A stretch of DNA of 63,205 bases from JANYJZ01 sp964523395 (GCA_964523395.1 CAZFXS010000013.1:1-63205), one strand, 5' to 3'; shown: positions 34,523 through 42,682, counted from the stretch's first letter. Numbers and translations are program-made. The notes: generated by a model not told the origin, from the sequence alone.

Positions 34523-34605
34523 ACTGACGGCAGTGAAACTGTGACACTATGATCCGACTTATTCCCGGAGAGTTGAAACGGAAGATAGTTATCTTCCGTT
34601 TCTTT
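34523..34605 (+). ncRNA. Candidate small RNA (about 83 nt)
   Basis: Bounded by the promoter at 34488-34516 and the stem-loop at 34576-34605. Near the 5' end CACTG and CAGTG can form a small hairpin. There is no open frame. The unit fits a regulated small RNA, or the remains of a leader; only transcript data could decide. Confidence 0.35.
34576..34605 (+). terminator. Intrinsic terminator
   Basis: AAACGGAAGAT pairs perfectly with ATCTTCCGTTT (loop AGTT), then CTTT. It may also end transcripts coming from the GH3 gene. Confidence 0.6.
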
Positions 34606-34636
34606 AGCTGAGCCAACACCGAAGGGATCTCAAAGC

Positions 34637-34664
34637 TTGTTTTCCAGCGGATTTTCTTTATATT
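34637..34664 (+). promoter_or_regulatory. Promoter of dut/rsmI
   Basis: TTGTTT, 16 bases, TATATT; start about 34671. Confidence 0.5.
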
Positions 34665-34682
34665 AAATCGAAATTAACCGCT

Positions 34683-34722
34683 ATCCAATGACCATTTACT
34701 AATTACCGATTTCCATTGACTA
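34683..34722 (+). repeat. Low-complexity phrase of the CCAATGACCA...ACTAATTACC type
   Basis: Resembles, in the opposite orientation, the stretch at 7671-7708. It includes the TTG start codon of dut. Confidence 0.45.
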
Positions 34723-35180
34723 ACAATAATTTACCGGTTACTATTCGCATCACCCGTGTCAGCGAACAGTCGAGCGATATTCCCTTGCCATCGTATGCTA
34801 CACCAGGTTCATCGGGAATGGACATCCATGCTGCCGTTGGTACAGAACAGGTTATTAAAGCCGGGGAAACCGCTCTTGTCCCGAGCGGATTCATTATCGA
34901 AATTCCTCAAGGATATGAGGCGCAAGTCAGGCCACGGAGCGGGCTTGCCATCAAACATAATATCGGAATTCTTAACTCTCCCGGAACTATTGATTCGGAT
35001 TACAGGGGAGAGGTAAAAGTCATTCTTACCAACTTTGGTAAGCAGGATTTTGTCATAAAGCGGGGAGACCGAATAGCCCAGATGGTGATTATGCCGGTTG
35101 TAAAAGCAGTTTGGAGCGAAGTCAGGGACCTCGAAGAAACAAAACGCGGTGCGGGCGGATTCGGGCATACGGGGAAATAA
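34716..35180 (+). CDS. dut: Deoxyuridine 5'-triphosphate nucleotidohydrolase
   Basis: 154 aa, trimeric dUTPase with all five motifs: PGSSGMDIHA (1), RPRSGLAIKHNIG (2), GTIDSDYRGEVKVILTN (3), KRGDRIAQMVI (4) and the C-terminal GAGGFGHTG (5). It hydrolyses dUTP to dUMP and pyrophosphate. The only start that keeps the N-terminal strand is TTG at 34716; there is no Shine-Dalgarno and the codon lies in a low-complexity phrase. rsmI follows after 12 bases. Confidence 0.93.
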   Translation: MTNNNLPVTIRITRVSEQSSDIPLPSYATPGSSGMDIHAAVGTEQVIKAGETALVPSGFIIEIPQGYEAQVRPRSGLAIKHNIGILNSPGTIDSDYRGEVKVILTNFGKQDFVIKRGDRIAQMVIMPVVKAVWSEVRDLEETKRGAGGFGHTGK

Positions 35181-35192
35181 GCCGGAAATATT

Positions 35193-35900
35193 ATGAGCGG
35201 AACTCTTTATCTTGTTGCTACACCTATCGGTAACTATGATGACATCACATATCGGGCTATTAATATTCTCAAGTCGGCTGACGTCGTAGTGTATGAAGAG
35301 CGAAAGGAAGGACAGCGGCTTCTTTCGCATTACGGTATACCGGAAAAACTTGTAGAGAGCCTCAATGAACATAATGAAGCGGCCGCGTCATTCCATATCC
35401 TCGAACATTTAAAGAACGGTAAGAATGTTGCGTTGATTTCTGATGCCGGTACGCCGGTATTTTCTGATCCGGGCCAAATTTTAGTGCGAAAAGCAATCGA
35501 CCAGAAAATTAACGTTGTGGCAATACCGGGTGCTTCATCTCTGCTCCCGGCACTTACGGTGTGCGGATTTCCCATCGACCAGTTTCTGTTTTATGGGTTT
35601 CTTTCACCCAAATCTCCCCGTCGTATTTCTGAGCTTCGTCAGTTAAGGACTGAGCGGCGTACCATGGTCTTTATGGACACTCCTTACCGACTTGTCTCCC
35701 TTCTCAAAGATCTCGCCGAAGTTTTTGCCAACGAACGCCGTATCTGCGTTGCGTTCAACCTGACCATGCCGGATGAACAAATCTTCAGGGGAACTTCATT
35801 AGAACTCTACAGAATGTTTGAAAAGAAGGGGATGAAGGGAGAGTTTGTTGTAGTGGTTGAAGGGTCAATTACAAGTCAAAAGTCAAAATTCAAAAATTAA
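35193..35900 (+). CDS. rsmI: 16S rRNA 2'-O-ribose C1402 methyltransferase RsmI
   Basis: 235 aa, tetrapyrrole-methylase fold: LYLVATPIGNYDDITYRAI at the N-terminus, VYEERKEGQRLLSHYG, and the SAM-binding ISDAGTPVFSDPG. RsmI methylates C1402 of 16S rRNA in the decoding centre, together with RsmH. It sits in one unit with dut. The last residues (SQKSKFKN) are coded by an AAGTCAAAA-type low-complexity stretch that continues downstream as non-coding, so the natural C-terminus has probably been replaced. Confidence 0.93.
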   Translation: MSGTLYLVATPIGNYDDITYRAINILKSADVVVYEERKEGQRLLSHYGIPEKLVESLNEHNEAAASFHILEHLKNGKNVALISDAGTPVFSDPGQILVRKAIDQKINVVAIPGASSLLPALTVCGFPIDQFLFYGFLSPKSPRRISELRQLRTERRTMVFMDTPYRLVSLLKDLAEVFANERRICVAFNLTMPDEQIFRGTSLELYRMFEKKGMKGEFVVVVEGSITSQKSKFKN

Positions 35901-35911
35901 AATTGATAAAT
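35864..35911 (+). repeat. Low-complexity phrase of the AAGTCAAAAGTCAAAATTC type
   Basis: Short AGTCAAAA/ATTCAAAAATTAAAATTG repetition covering the end of rsmI and the start of the gap. The remaining gap to 36095 shows only chance open frames and an AT-rich stretch. Confidence 0.45.
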
Positions 35912-36095
35912 TAAACTTGTATTTGTATCGATGCAATTTTTTGTTTCTACTGTTGCTCTTGCTTTATGGGGCTTTGATTAGCGCTCAATCATCGAATCCG
36001 GGTTCTGTAATGATAATCTTCCTGCTTTCCTCGTTTCTTTTTGTCGTCCCATCTCACAGTCTCAAATTCTTATAATCTTAAGGTCGTCATACTAT

Positions 36096-36124
36096 TTGCT
36101 TCTCCTGTCTCTTTTGGCTATATT
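36096..36124 (+). promoter_or_regulatory. Promoter of the thioredoxin-fold protein gene
   Basis: TTGCTT, 17 bases, TATATT; start about 36131, leader about 29 bases. A seven-codon open frame (ATG 36136, stop 36157-36159) lies directly in front of the gene. Confidence 0.6.
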
Positions 36125-36159
36125 TTTACAGAATAATGTCACACACACGCCCAAACTAA

Positions 36160-37179
36160 ATGGAAATTTTGCCACAACAGTTTCGTGCGCCGGAAATCTA
36201 CGGCGATTACTGGTTTAACTCCGAGCCCATTCCTATCGCGGCAATGAGGGGGTATATTATCCTCATCGATTTTTGGGATTATTCCTCCCAAAGCAGCCTG
36301 CATGCGTTGCCCTATGTACAGGAATGGCATAAGCGTTACACCGATATGGGACTGGTGACCATCGGGGTGCATACACCGGAATTTCCTTTTGGCAGAGACC
36401 CGATCAACGTCCGGGCAGCAATTGAAAAACTCGGTGTAAGATATCCCGTTGTCATGGATAATGATTTTATTGTCTGGGGTGCATTCCGGGTGCAGGCGTG
36501 GCCTACAAAATATCTCATCGACAAAAACGGCTTTATCCGTTACGTTCATGCCGGAGAAGGTTCCTATCAGAACTTCGAACATGCAATTCAATCGCTATTA
36601 AATGAAAACGGTTATCGCGATGATTTACCGATCATCATGGAGCCGATACATGATTTTGACCGTCCGGGAGCTCTCAGTTACAAGGCAACAGGAGAAATTA
36701 TTGCCGGGTGGCAGCGCGGTACCATTGGCAATGTAGAGGGGTATTCTCCGGAATCAACGATTCATTATGAAGATCCCGGTGTTCACATTGCAGACCGGCT
36801 CTATCTTCATGGTAACTGGATGAACGACAGGAATTTTCTCAAGCTTGATGAAACTGACGGCAAGGAAGGATATCTTGTCATGTCGTATCAGGCGAAGGAA
36901 GTGAACGCTGTCATTAAGCCTGAGGGCGAGAAAAAATTTCAAGTATTTATACAGCAGGATGATGCATTTTTGAATTCTGACAGCAGAGGTGACGATGTCC
37001 GTGTCGATGATGAAGGAAGAAGCTACATCCTCGTAAACGATGCCAAGTTGTATAACATTGTCAAAAACAAAGAGTTTGGCATGCACAAGTTAAAACTTAC
37101 AACGCGTTCGAACGGATTTGCGCTGTATTCGATGTCGTTTGTCTCAGCCATCATGCCGGAGATGGTATCGAACAACTGA
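36160..37179 (+). CDS. Thioredoxin-fold protein of the DipZ/redoxin type lacking both active-site cysteines
   Basis: 339 aa. Residues about 1-150 form a redoxin/thioredoxin fold; where DipZ-like proteins have a C-x-x-C after FW-x-Y, this one has FWDYSSQSSLHALPY, that is, both cysteines appear as serine. The following cis-Pro region (QAWPTKYLIDKNGF) is normal. Residues about 170-339 form a C-terminal beta-rich domain seen in DipZ-type proteins (VHIADRLYLHGNW). It has no signal peptide, so it is presumably cytoplasmic. The redox function is probably lost; a binding role is possible. It stands alone behind its own promoter. Confidence 0.8.
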   Translation: MEILPQQFRAPEIYGDYWFNSEPIPIAAMRGYIILIDFWDYSSQSSLHALPYVQEWHKRYTDMGLVTIGVHTPEFPFGRDPINVRAAIEKLGVRYPVVMDNDFIVWGAFRVQAWPTKYLIDKNGFIRYVHAGEGSYQNFEHAIQSLLNENGYRDDLPIIMEPIHDFDRPGALSYKATGEIIAGWQRGTIGNVEGYSPESTIHYEDPGVHIADRLYLHGNWMNDRNFLKLDETDGKEGYLVMSYQAKEVNAVIKPEGEKKFQVFIQQDDAFLNSDSRGDDVRVDDEGRSYILVNDAKLYNIVKNKEFGMHKLKLTTRSNGFALYSMSFVSAIMPEMVSNN

Positions 37180-37209
37180 GCACCCGACACGGAATTAAGG
37201 AGTGTTCAG

Positions 37210-37248
37210 CGGCGATCTCGGGAAACTCAGTTCGCCGTTCTTGTTTTT
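37210..37248 (+). terminator. Probable terminator after the thioredoxin-fold gene
   Basis: CGGCGA pairs with TCGCCG (loop of 16 bases), followed by TTCTTGTTTTT. The stem is short, so it is less certain. Confidence 0.4.
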
Positions 37249-37263
37249 CCACGATGAAAGAAA

Positions 37264-37328
37264 ATATTACCGCAGAGACACGGAGAACAGAGAGAAAAAT
37301 CACTCTGCGGACTCAGCGGTGAACAAAA
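37264..37328 (+). repeat. CGCAGAG-type phrase, imperfect inverted copy
   Basis: ACCGCAGAGACACGGAG faces ACTCTGCGGACTCAGCGGT. It fills most of the leader of metH, up to 15 bases before the ATG. Confidence 0.55.
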
Positions 37329-37343
37329 AATAATAGTAAAGAG

Positions 37344-40300
37344 ATGTCTCGTAACTTTCTCGACATAGTAAAAGAAAAAATCGTCGTCTTCGACGGTGCG
37401 ATGGGGACAAACATCCAGTCGCAGAACCTTTCTGCCGATGATTTTGGCGGCGAGAAGTTCAACGGATGCAATGAATATCTCGTTGTCACAAAGCCTTCCG
37501 CCATTGAGAAGGTTCATGCTGATTTCTTTGATGCCGGGTGCGATGTGGTGGAAACAGATACCTTTGGCGCCGCATCCATAGTGCTTTCAGAGTATGGTCT
37601 TGCCGATCAGGCATACGAACTTAATTATACAGCCGCTCAAATTGCCAGGAAAGTTGCCGGAGATTTTTCCACTTCTTCACGACCCAGATTTGTTGCGGGC
37701 TCGATGGGACCGACAACAAAACTCCCTTCCCTCGGACACATCAACTTTAAGGATATGGAGGAATCGTATTATATCCAGGCGAAGGGACTGATTGAAGGCG
37801 GTGTTGACCTGCTTACAATTGAAACCTGTCAGGATATTCTTCAAACAAAGGCAGCTTTAGCAGGTGTGTTCGGATATTTTGTCGATGCAAAAGTAAAAGT
37901 CCCGGTGATCGCTTCCGTGACGATCGAAACAATGGGGACAATGTTGCTTGGAACTGAAATTGCGGCGGCATTAACTTCACTCGAAGTATATGATATCGAT
38001 ATCATCGGGATGAATTGCGCAACCGGCCCGAAGGAAATGTCGGAAAGTGTTCGTTATCTTTGCCAGAACAGTCCGAAGCCGGTTTTTGTCATGCCGAATG
38101 CCGGTATTCCGGAAAACGTTGGCGGACATGCGCATTATAAATTAAGTCCCGATGAACTTGTGTATTATCTTTCTCATTTCGTCAAAGACCTCGGCGTCAG
38201 TATCGTGGGCGGGTGTTGTGGCACCACGAAGGAGCACATAAAGAAACTGGCCGATGCGGTCGGTTCGCTTTCCCCGGTCGAGCGGAAGTGGGAGTTTACG
38301 CCAAGTTGTTCCAGCCTGTATCAGACCGCTCCGCTTCACATCGATCCGGCGCCGGTTATCGTTGGTGAACGCTCGAATGCCAATGGCAGCAAACAATTCC
38401 GTGAATACCTTGCCGCGGAGGATTTTGAGGGCATGGTCGGCATGGGAAAAGAACAGGTTCGTGAGAGCGCCCATATCCTTGACGTATGCGTTGCGTATGT
38501 CGGAAGAGACGAATCCAAAGATATGAAGGAGCTCATCTTCCGCTACAATACGCAGATCACTTCTCCGCTGATGATTGATTCTACCGAACCGCCGGTGATT
38601 GAAGAAGCTCTGCAGCGCATTGGCGGAAAGGCCATTGTCAATTCCATCAACATGGAAGACGGTGAAGAGCGGATGGAGAAAGTTCTGCCGCTCTGCAAAA
38701 AGTACGGCGCCGCTGTTGTCGCGCTGACCATTGATGAACAGGGGATGGCGAAATCAGTTTCAAGGAAAATGGAAATTGCCAAACGTATTCATCAGCTTGC
38801 AACGCAAAAGTACGGGATACGGGAAGAGAATATTCTGTTTGATACACTGACATTCACTCTTGGTTCCGGTGATGAAGAGTTCCGCAAAGCCGGCATTGAA
38901 ACGATTGAAGCAATCAGGGAAATCAAAAAAGCCCTCCCGAAAGTACATACAAGTCTGGGCGTGAGCAATATTTCCTTCGGACTTTCTGCCCATGCGCGTT
39001 ACGTGCTGAACAGCGTGTTTCTCCATTATGCCATCGAGTACGGGCTCGATATGGCAATTGTCCATGCTTCAAAAATTCTTCCCTTGTACAAAATAACTGA
39101 AGAAGAGAGAGAAATCTGCCGTAAACTTATTTTTGATGAACGAACCCCGGAGTATGATCCTCTGCAGGCGCTGTTGGCATTTTATTCAAACAAAAAAGGT
39201 GAGGTAAAACAGAAGGCAGCAAAGACGGGTCCCATTGAAGAGCGATTAAAAAACAGGATTATCGATGGCGATAAGATCGGTCTTCAGCAGGACCTTGATG
39301 AAGGGTTAACGAAATATCCTCCGCTGGATATTATCAATACCATTCTGCTTGACGGAATGAAAGTGGTCGGCGAATTATTCGGAAGCGGACAGATGCAGTT
39401 GCCGTTTGTACTGCAATCTGCCGAGGTGATGAAATCGGCGGTGAGTTACTTAGAGCAATTCATGGATAAAGCTGAGGCAACGTCCAAAGGGACCATGGTC
39501 ATCGCCACTGTCAAAGGGGATGTGCACGATATTGGTAAAAATCTTGTGGATATTATTCTTACCAACAACGGCTATAAAGTTATTAACCTTGGGATTCAAT
39601 GTCCGCTTGAAAAAATGCTCACCGCTACTGAGGAACATAAGGCGAACGCAATTGGAATGTCGGGTTTACTTGTGAAATCGACGCTTATTATGAAGGAAAA
39701 CCTTGAGGTGATGAACGAGCGCGGCCTTGCACCGCCGGTTATTCTCGGCGGCGCGGCATTAACGCGGCGTTATGTAGAGCAGGATTTACGAAATATCTAC
39801 AAGGGCGATTTGTACTATGCCAATGACGCATTTGATGGCCTTCACTTCATGGAAGAAATCGTGAACCAAAAGGGAAGAAAGAAACCTTCCGATGGAAGTT
39901 CCCGTCCTGTGACGGCACATGCCGAACAGGAAGAAGCCGCGCTATCCGGACTTGAAGCAAAAATTGCGCTTGCGCCTAAATTGTACGAGTCGGCAGTGAA
40001 AAGCAGAGCGCTCGACTCCACGTTAATTCCGAAAGCGCCTTTTTACGGAACTAAAGTTGTGGAGAAACCAAATGTTGACGAAATTTTTCATTATGTAAAT
40101 GAAGTCGCCCTCATCAGGGGTCAATGGCAGGTATATAAAGGGAAGATGACGGAAGAAGAATACCGCACGTTGCTAAAAAGTAAAATCTATCCCGATTTTG
40201 AACGGTTAAAAAAGAAGTCTAAACAGGAGCGGTTGCTTGATCCGAAAGTTGTGTACGGATATTATCCGTGCCAATCAGACGGTGATGACCTGATTATTTA

Positions 40301-40871
40301 CAAATTAAAAAACAGTAAAAACCCGCTCGCTGTTTGGAATGTCATCCACCAACCGGCAATGGAAGATCTGACAGAAATGATGAGGTTTACATTTCCAAGA
40401 CAGTCATCGGGACAATACTTCTGTTTGGCAGATTTTTTTGCTTCAAGAGATTCGGGTATCATGGATGTTGTTCCATTTCAATTAGTGACGATGGGAAAAG
40501 TCGCTTCGGAACATTCAGCTAAACTATTCAAAGAAAATAATTACAAAGAGTACCTTTATTTCCACGGGCTTAGTGTAGAAACAGCTGAAGCACTAGCTGA
40601 GTTATGGCACAAGAAAATCAGGGAAGAGCTCGGCATTGATACCGACGATGCAGATGACGTGAAAAAGCTTTTCAGTCAGCATTACCGCGGGTCGCGTTAC
40701 AGCTTTGGTTATCCTGCGTGTCCCAGCCTTGAAGATCAGACTAAAATTTTCCAGTTACTGAAACCGGAACGGATTGGTGTGGAGCTAACCGACGAATTCC
40801 AGCTTGTACCGGAACAGTCGACTTCGGCAATCGTTGTGCATCATCCTGACGCAAGATACTTTAAAATCTAA
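37344..40871 (+). CDS. metH: Cobalamin-dependent methionine synthase
   Basis: 1175 aa with the complete MetH domain order: homocysteine-binding barrel with the zinc ligands GMNCATGP and GGCCGTT (about residues 1-310), pterin-binding domain (about 330-600), cobalamin cap (about 640-720), the cobalamin Rossmann domain with the histidine loop VKGDVHDIGKN (about residue 728-738) and a full C-terminal AdoMet reactivation domain ending in HHPDARYFKI. It transfers the methyl of 5-methyl-tetrahydrofolate to homocysteine. No stop or gap in any domain. It needs cobalamin, so the riboswitch operon at 19.7 kb probably feeds it. No B12-regulated element is visible upstream; a CGCAGAG-type phrase occupies the leader. 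Confidence 0.97.
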   Translation: MSRNFLDIVKEKIVVFDGAMGTNIQSQNLSADDFGGEKFNGCNEYLVVTKPSAIEKVHADFFDAGCDVVETDTFGAASIVLSEYGLADQAYELNYTAAQIARKVAGDFSTSSRPRFVAGSMGPTTKLPSLGHINFKDMEESYYIQAKGLIEGGVDLLTIETCQDILQTKAALAGVFGYFVDAKVKVPVIASVTIETMGTMLLGTEIAAALTSLEVYDIDIIGMNCATGPKEMSESVRYLCQNSPKPVFVMPNAGIPENVGGHAHYKLSPDELVYYLSHFVKDLGVSIVGGCCGTTKEHIKKLADAVGSLSPVERKWEFTPSCSSLYQTAPLHIDPAPVIVGERSNANGSKQFREYLAAEDFEGMVGMGKEQVRESAHILDVCVAYVGRDESKDMKELIFRYNTQITSPLMIDSTEPPVIEEALQRIGGKAIVNSINMEDGEERMEKVLPLCKKYGAAVVALTIDEQGMAKSVSRKMEIAKRIHQLATQKYGIREENILFDTLTFTLGSGDEEFRKAGIETIEAIREIKKALPKVHTSLGVSNISFGLSAHARYVLNSVFLHYAIEYGLDMAIVHASKILPLYKITEEEREICRKLIFDERTPEYDPLQALLAFYSNKKGEVKQKAAKTGPIEERLKNRIIDGDKIGLQQDLDEGLTKYPPLDIINTILLDGMKVVGELFGSGQMQLPFVLQSAEVMKSAVSYLEQFMDKAEATSKGTMVIATVKGDVHDIGKNLVDIILTNNGYKVINLGIQCPLEKMLTATEEHKANAIGMSGLLVKSTLIMKENLEVMNERGLAPPVILGGAALTRRYVEQDLRNIYKGDLYYANDAFDGLHFMEEIVNQKGRKKPSDGSSRPVTAHAEQEEAALSGLEAKIALAPKLYESAVKSRALDSTLIPKAPFYGTKVVEKPNVDEIFHYVNEVALIRGQWQVYKGKMTEEEYRTLLKSKIYPDFERLKKKSKQERLLDPKVVYGYYPCQSDGDDLIIYKLKNSKNPLAVWNVIHQPAMEDLTEMMRFTFPRQSSGQYFCLADFFASRDSGIMDVVPFQLVTMGKVASEHSAKLFKENNYKEYLYFHGLSVETAEALAELWHKKIREELGIDTDDADDVKKLFSQHYRGSRYSFGYPACPSLEDQTKIFQLLKPERIGVELTDEFQLVPEQSTSAIVVHHPDARYFKI

Positions 40872-40875
40872 AAAA

Positions 40876-40903
40876 ATGAGGAATTTCCCTTGAAATTCCT
40901 CAT
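40876..40903 (+). terminator. Hairpin after metH, likely terminator
   Basis: ATGAGGAATTTC pairs perfectly over 12 bases with GAAATTCCTCAT (loop CCTT). No T-run follows on the plus strand; an A-run precedes it, so it might also stop transcription coming from the minus side. Confidence 0.55.
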
Positions 40904-40912
40904 AGTAATTTC

Positions 40913-40941
40913 TTGAAATTTCGTTTTATTTTTGTTATACT
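40913..40941 (+). promoter_or_regulatory. Promoter of the DUF309/ferredoxin unit, leaderless type
   Basis: TTGAAA, 17 bases, TATACT. The expected start (about 40948) lies two bases before the ATG at 40950. Confidence 0.55.
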
Positions 40942-40949
40942 GTTTCAGC

Positions 40950-41315
40950 ATGAACGAAGAGCTTCAGTTTCAGAGAGGCATAGAGGAGTTTAATCGCGGG
41001 CAGTATTTTGAATGTCATGATACCCTTGAAGAGCTCTGGATGGAGACAAACGGGAGGGACAGGCTGTTCCTGCAAGGATTGATACAGGTTTCCGTGGGAT
41101 TTTATCATTTTTTTAATGGAAACTACAATGGCGCGGCAAGTCAGTTTGCCAAAGGATTGGAAAAACTTGACGGATACCGCCCGGTGCATCGCGGCATAGA
41201 ACTTGAAAATTTTGTACGACAGAGTGTGGTATGGTGTTCATTCGCAGAGCGCGCTCTTGTTGGAAAAACTATAGATACAAAAGAAATTTTAATTCCTAAA
41301 CTCGTAGTCGTATAG
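40950..41315 (+). CDS. DUF309 family protein
   Basis: 121 aa. The DUF309 helical hairpins are clear: FNRGQYFECHDTLEELWMET (residues about 14-33) and RLFLQGLIQVSVGFYHFFNG (about 40-59). The function of the family is unknown. The ATG at 40950 has no Shine-Dalgarno and the -10 lies eight bases upstream, so the mRNA is probably leaderless. A ferredoxin gene follows after 24 bases. Confidence 0.85.
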   Translation: MNEELQFQRGIEEFNRGQYFECHDTLEELWMETNGRDRLFLQGLIQVSVGFYHFFNGNYNGAASQFAKGLEKLDGYRPVHRGIELENFVRQSVVWCSFAERALVGKTIDTKEILIPKLVVV

Positions 41316-41339
41316 CATCAACGCTGAAGGAGAATTGCA

Positions 41340-41681
41340 ATGGCAACAATGATTACCGAAGAATGTATTAACTGCGGAGCGTGCGAACCGGAATGCCCAA
41401 ACACGGCGATCTATGCCGGTGGCGTGAACTGGGAAATGAACGGTGAAAGCTCGGCGGCATTATCCAATGATTTTTATTATATCGTTCCCCAGAAGTGCAC
41501 AGAGTGCGTCGGGCACTTTGATCAGGAACAATGCGCGGCGGTTTGTCCTGTCGATTGCTGCGTTCCCGACCCGAACCATGTCGAAACCGAGGAAGAGCTT
41601 CTCGCGAGAGCAAAACAGCTTCATCCCGGCAAAGAATTTCCGGAATTGAGCGAAGCGACTTCTCATTTCCGTAAAGCGTAA
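41340..41681 (+). CDS. 4Fe-4S ferredoxin (YfhL-like)
   Basis: 113 aa with two cluster motifs: CINCGACEPECP near the N-terminus and CTECVGHF...CAAVCPVDCC in the middle, the second interrupted by the extra loop typical of the YfhL/chromatium-type ferredoxins. It carries electrons at low potential; the partner is not shown by the neighbours. Shine-Dalgarno GAAGGAGA before the ATG. It is co-transcribed with DUF309 and ended by the terminator at 41699-41738. Confidence 0.9.
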   Translation: MATMITEECINCGACEPECPNTAIYAGGVNWEMNGESSAALSNDFYYIVPQKCTECVGHFDQEQCAAVCPVDCCVPDPNHVETEEELLARAKQLHPGKEFPELSEATSHFRKA

Positions 41682-41698
41682 CAGGTTTTTTTCATCTT

Positions 41699-41738
41699 AA
41701 AAGGTCGGTTGATGATGAACATCAGCCGGCCTTTTTTT
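41699..41738 (+). terminator. Intrinsic terminator after the ferredoxin gene
   Basis: AAGGTCGGTTGATG pairs with CATCAGCCGGCCTT over 14 positions (two G-U pairs), followed by TTTTT. Confidence 0.8.
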
Positions 41739-41761
41739 CATCATAGCTGTAAACAGGAATA

Positions 41762-41810
41762 TTCTCTCTGTGTCCCCCGCGTCTCTGCGGTAATTATTTT
41801 TCACGTACGC
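41762..41810 (+). repeat. CGCAGAG-type phrase (reverse orientation)
   Basis: TCTCTGTGTCCCCCGCGTCTC and TGCGGTAATTATTTTTCAC, the complement of the phrase at 37264-37328. Located just before the MBL-fold gene. Confidence 0.45.
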
Positions 41811-41814
41811 CAAT

Positions 41815-42660
41815 ATGAAAATCGGAAATTACGAACTTCACCCAATAGAAACCGGACGGTTCGCTCTGGACGGAGGAGCTATGTTCGGCATCATCCCGAA
41901 ACCGCTCTGGCAGAGGAGTAATCCGGCGGATGACCGTAACCGTATCGAACTCGCCGCCCGTGCATTGCTTATCAAAGGAAACGGAAAAACAATCCTGGTC
42001 GATAACGGTAACGGCCCCAAGTTTACCGATAAGCAAATCGATATCTACCGCCTGGATATGGGTAGGTATGAACTTCACAAATCACTTGCACAACATGGGC
42101 TCTCGTCTGCGGATATTACTGACGTTCTTCTGACGCATCTTCATTTTGATCACGCCGGCGGTTCGACATACAAAGACAAGGGTGAGTTACTACCGGCGTT
42201 TCCCAATGCAACATATTATGTTCAGAAGGCTCATTGGGAACAAGCCATGCATCCCACCGAAAAAGACCGCGGAAGCTTCATGTATGATGACTTCATGCCG
42301 CTGAAGGACCATGGCGTTCTTGAATTTGTGGACGGGGAATTTGAAATATTCCCGGGTATTTCTTTGGTCCTTGTCAACGGACACACTGTGGCACAACAGC
42401 TTCCGAAAATAACGGATGGAAAAACTACACTCTTATATGTTTGCGACCTTTTTCCCACAACGTCACATATCCCGTTACCCTACATTATGGGATATGATTT
42501 GCGCCCATTAGTGACGCTGGAAGACAAAAAGAAAATTCTTGATAAATCGGTTGAAGAAGATTGGACACTCTTTTTCGAACACGATCCGAATACTGTCGCG
42601 GGAAAGGTCGTCAGAACTGACAAGGGATATTCCTTTGGTTCATCTGTTTCATTTGAATAG
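41815..42660 (+). CDS. MBL-fold metallo-hydrolase
   Basis: 281 aa. The metallo-beta-lactamase metal motif LTHLHFDHAGG (H-x-H-x-D-H, about residues 103-113), a later VNGHTVAQQ and FEHDPNTVAG complete the binuclear site. No signal peptide. Substrates of such enzymes include lactones, thioesters and phosphodiesters; nothing here decides. First gene of a run of four closely spaced genes (Rieske, QueG, TrxB). Confidence 0.85.
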   Translation: MKIGNYELHPIETGRFALDGGAMFGIIPKPLWQRSNPADDRNRIELAARALLIKGNGKTILVDNGNGPKFTDKQIDIYRLDMGRYELHKSLAQHGLSSADITDVLLTHLHFDHAGGSTYKDKGELLPAFPNATYYVQKAHWEQAMHPTEKDRGSFMYDDFMPLKDHGVLEFVDGEFEIFPGISLVLVNGHTVAQQLPKITDGKTTLLYVCDLFPTTSHIPLPYIMGYDLRPLVTLEDKKKILDKSVEEDWTLFFEHDPNTVAGKVVRTDKGYSFGSSVSFE

Positions 42661-42682
42661 ATGGTAGAATCAGAAAAACTTT

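Noticed and set aside
35857..36075. 72-aa open frame after rsmI with a hydrophobic middle
   Set aside because: Starts within rsmI, runs through a low-complexity phrase and has no ribosome site.
41709..41921. 70-aa open frame over the terminator after the ferredoxin gene
   Set aside because: It covers a terminator and a repeat phrase and ends within the MBL gene.
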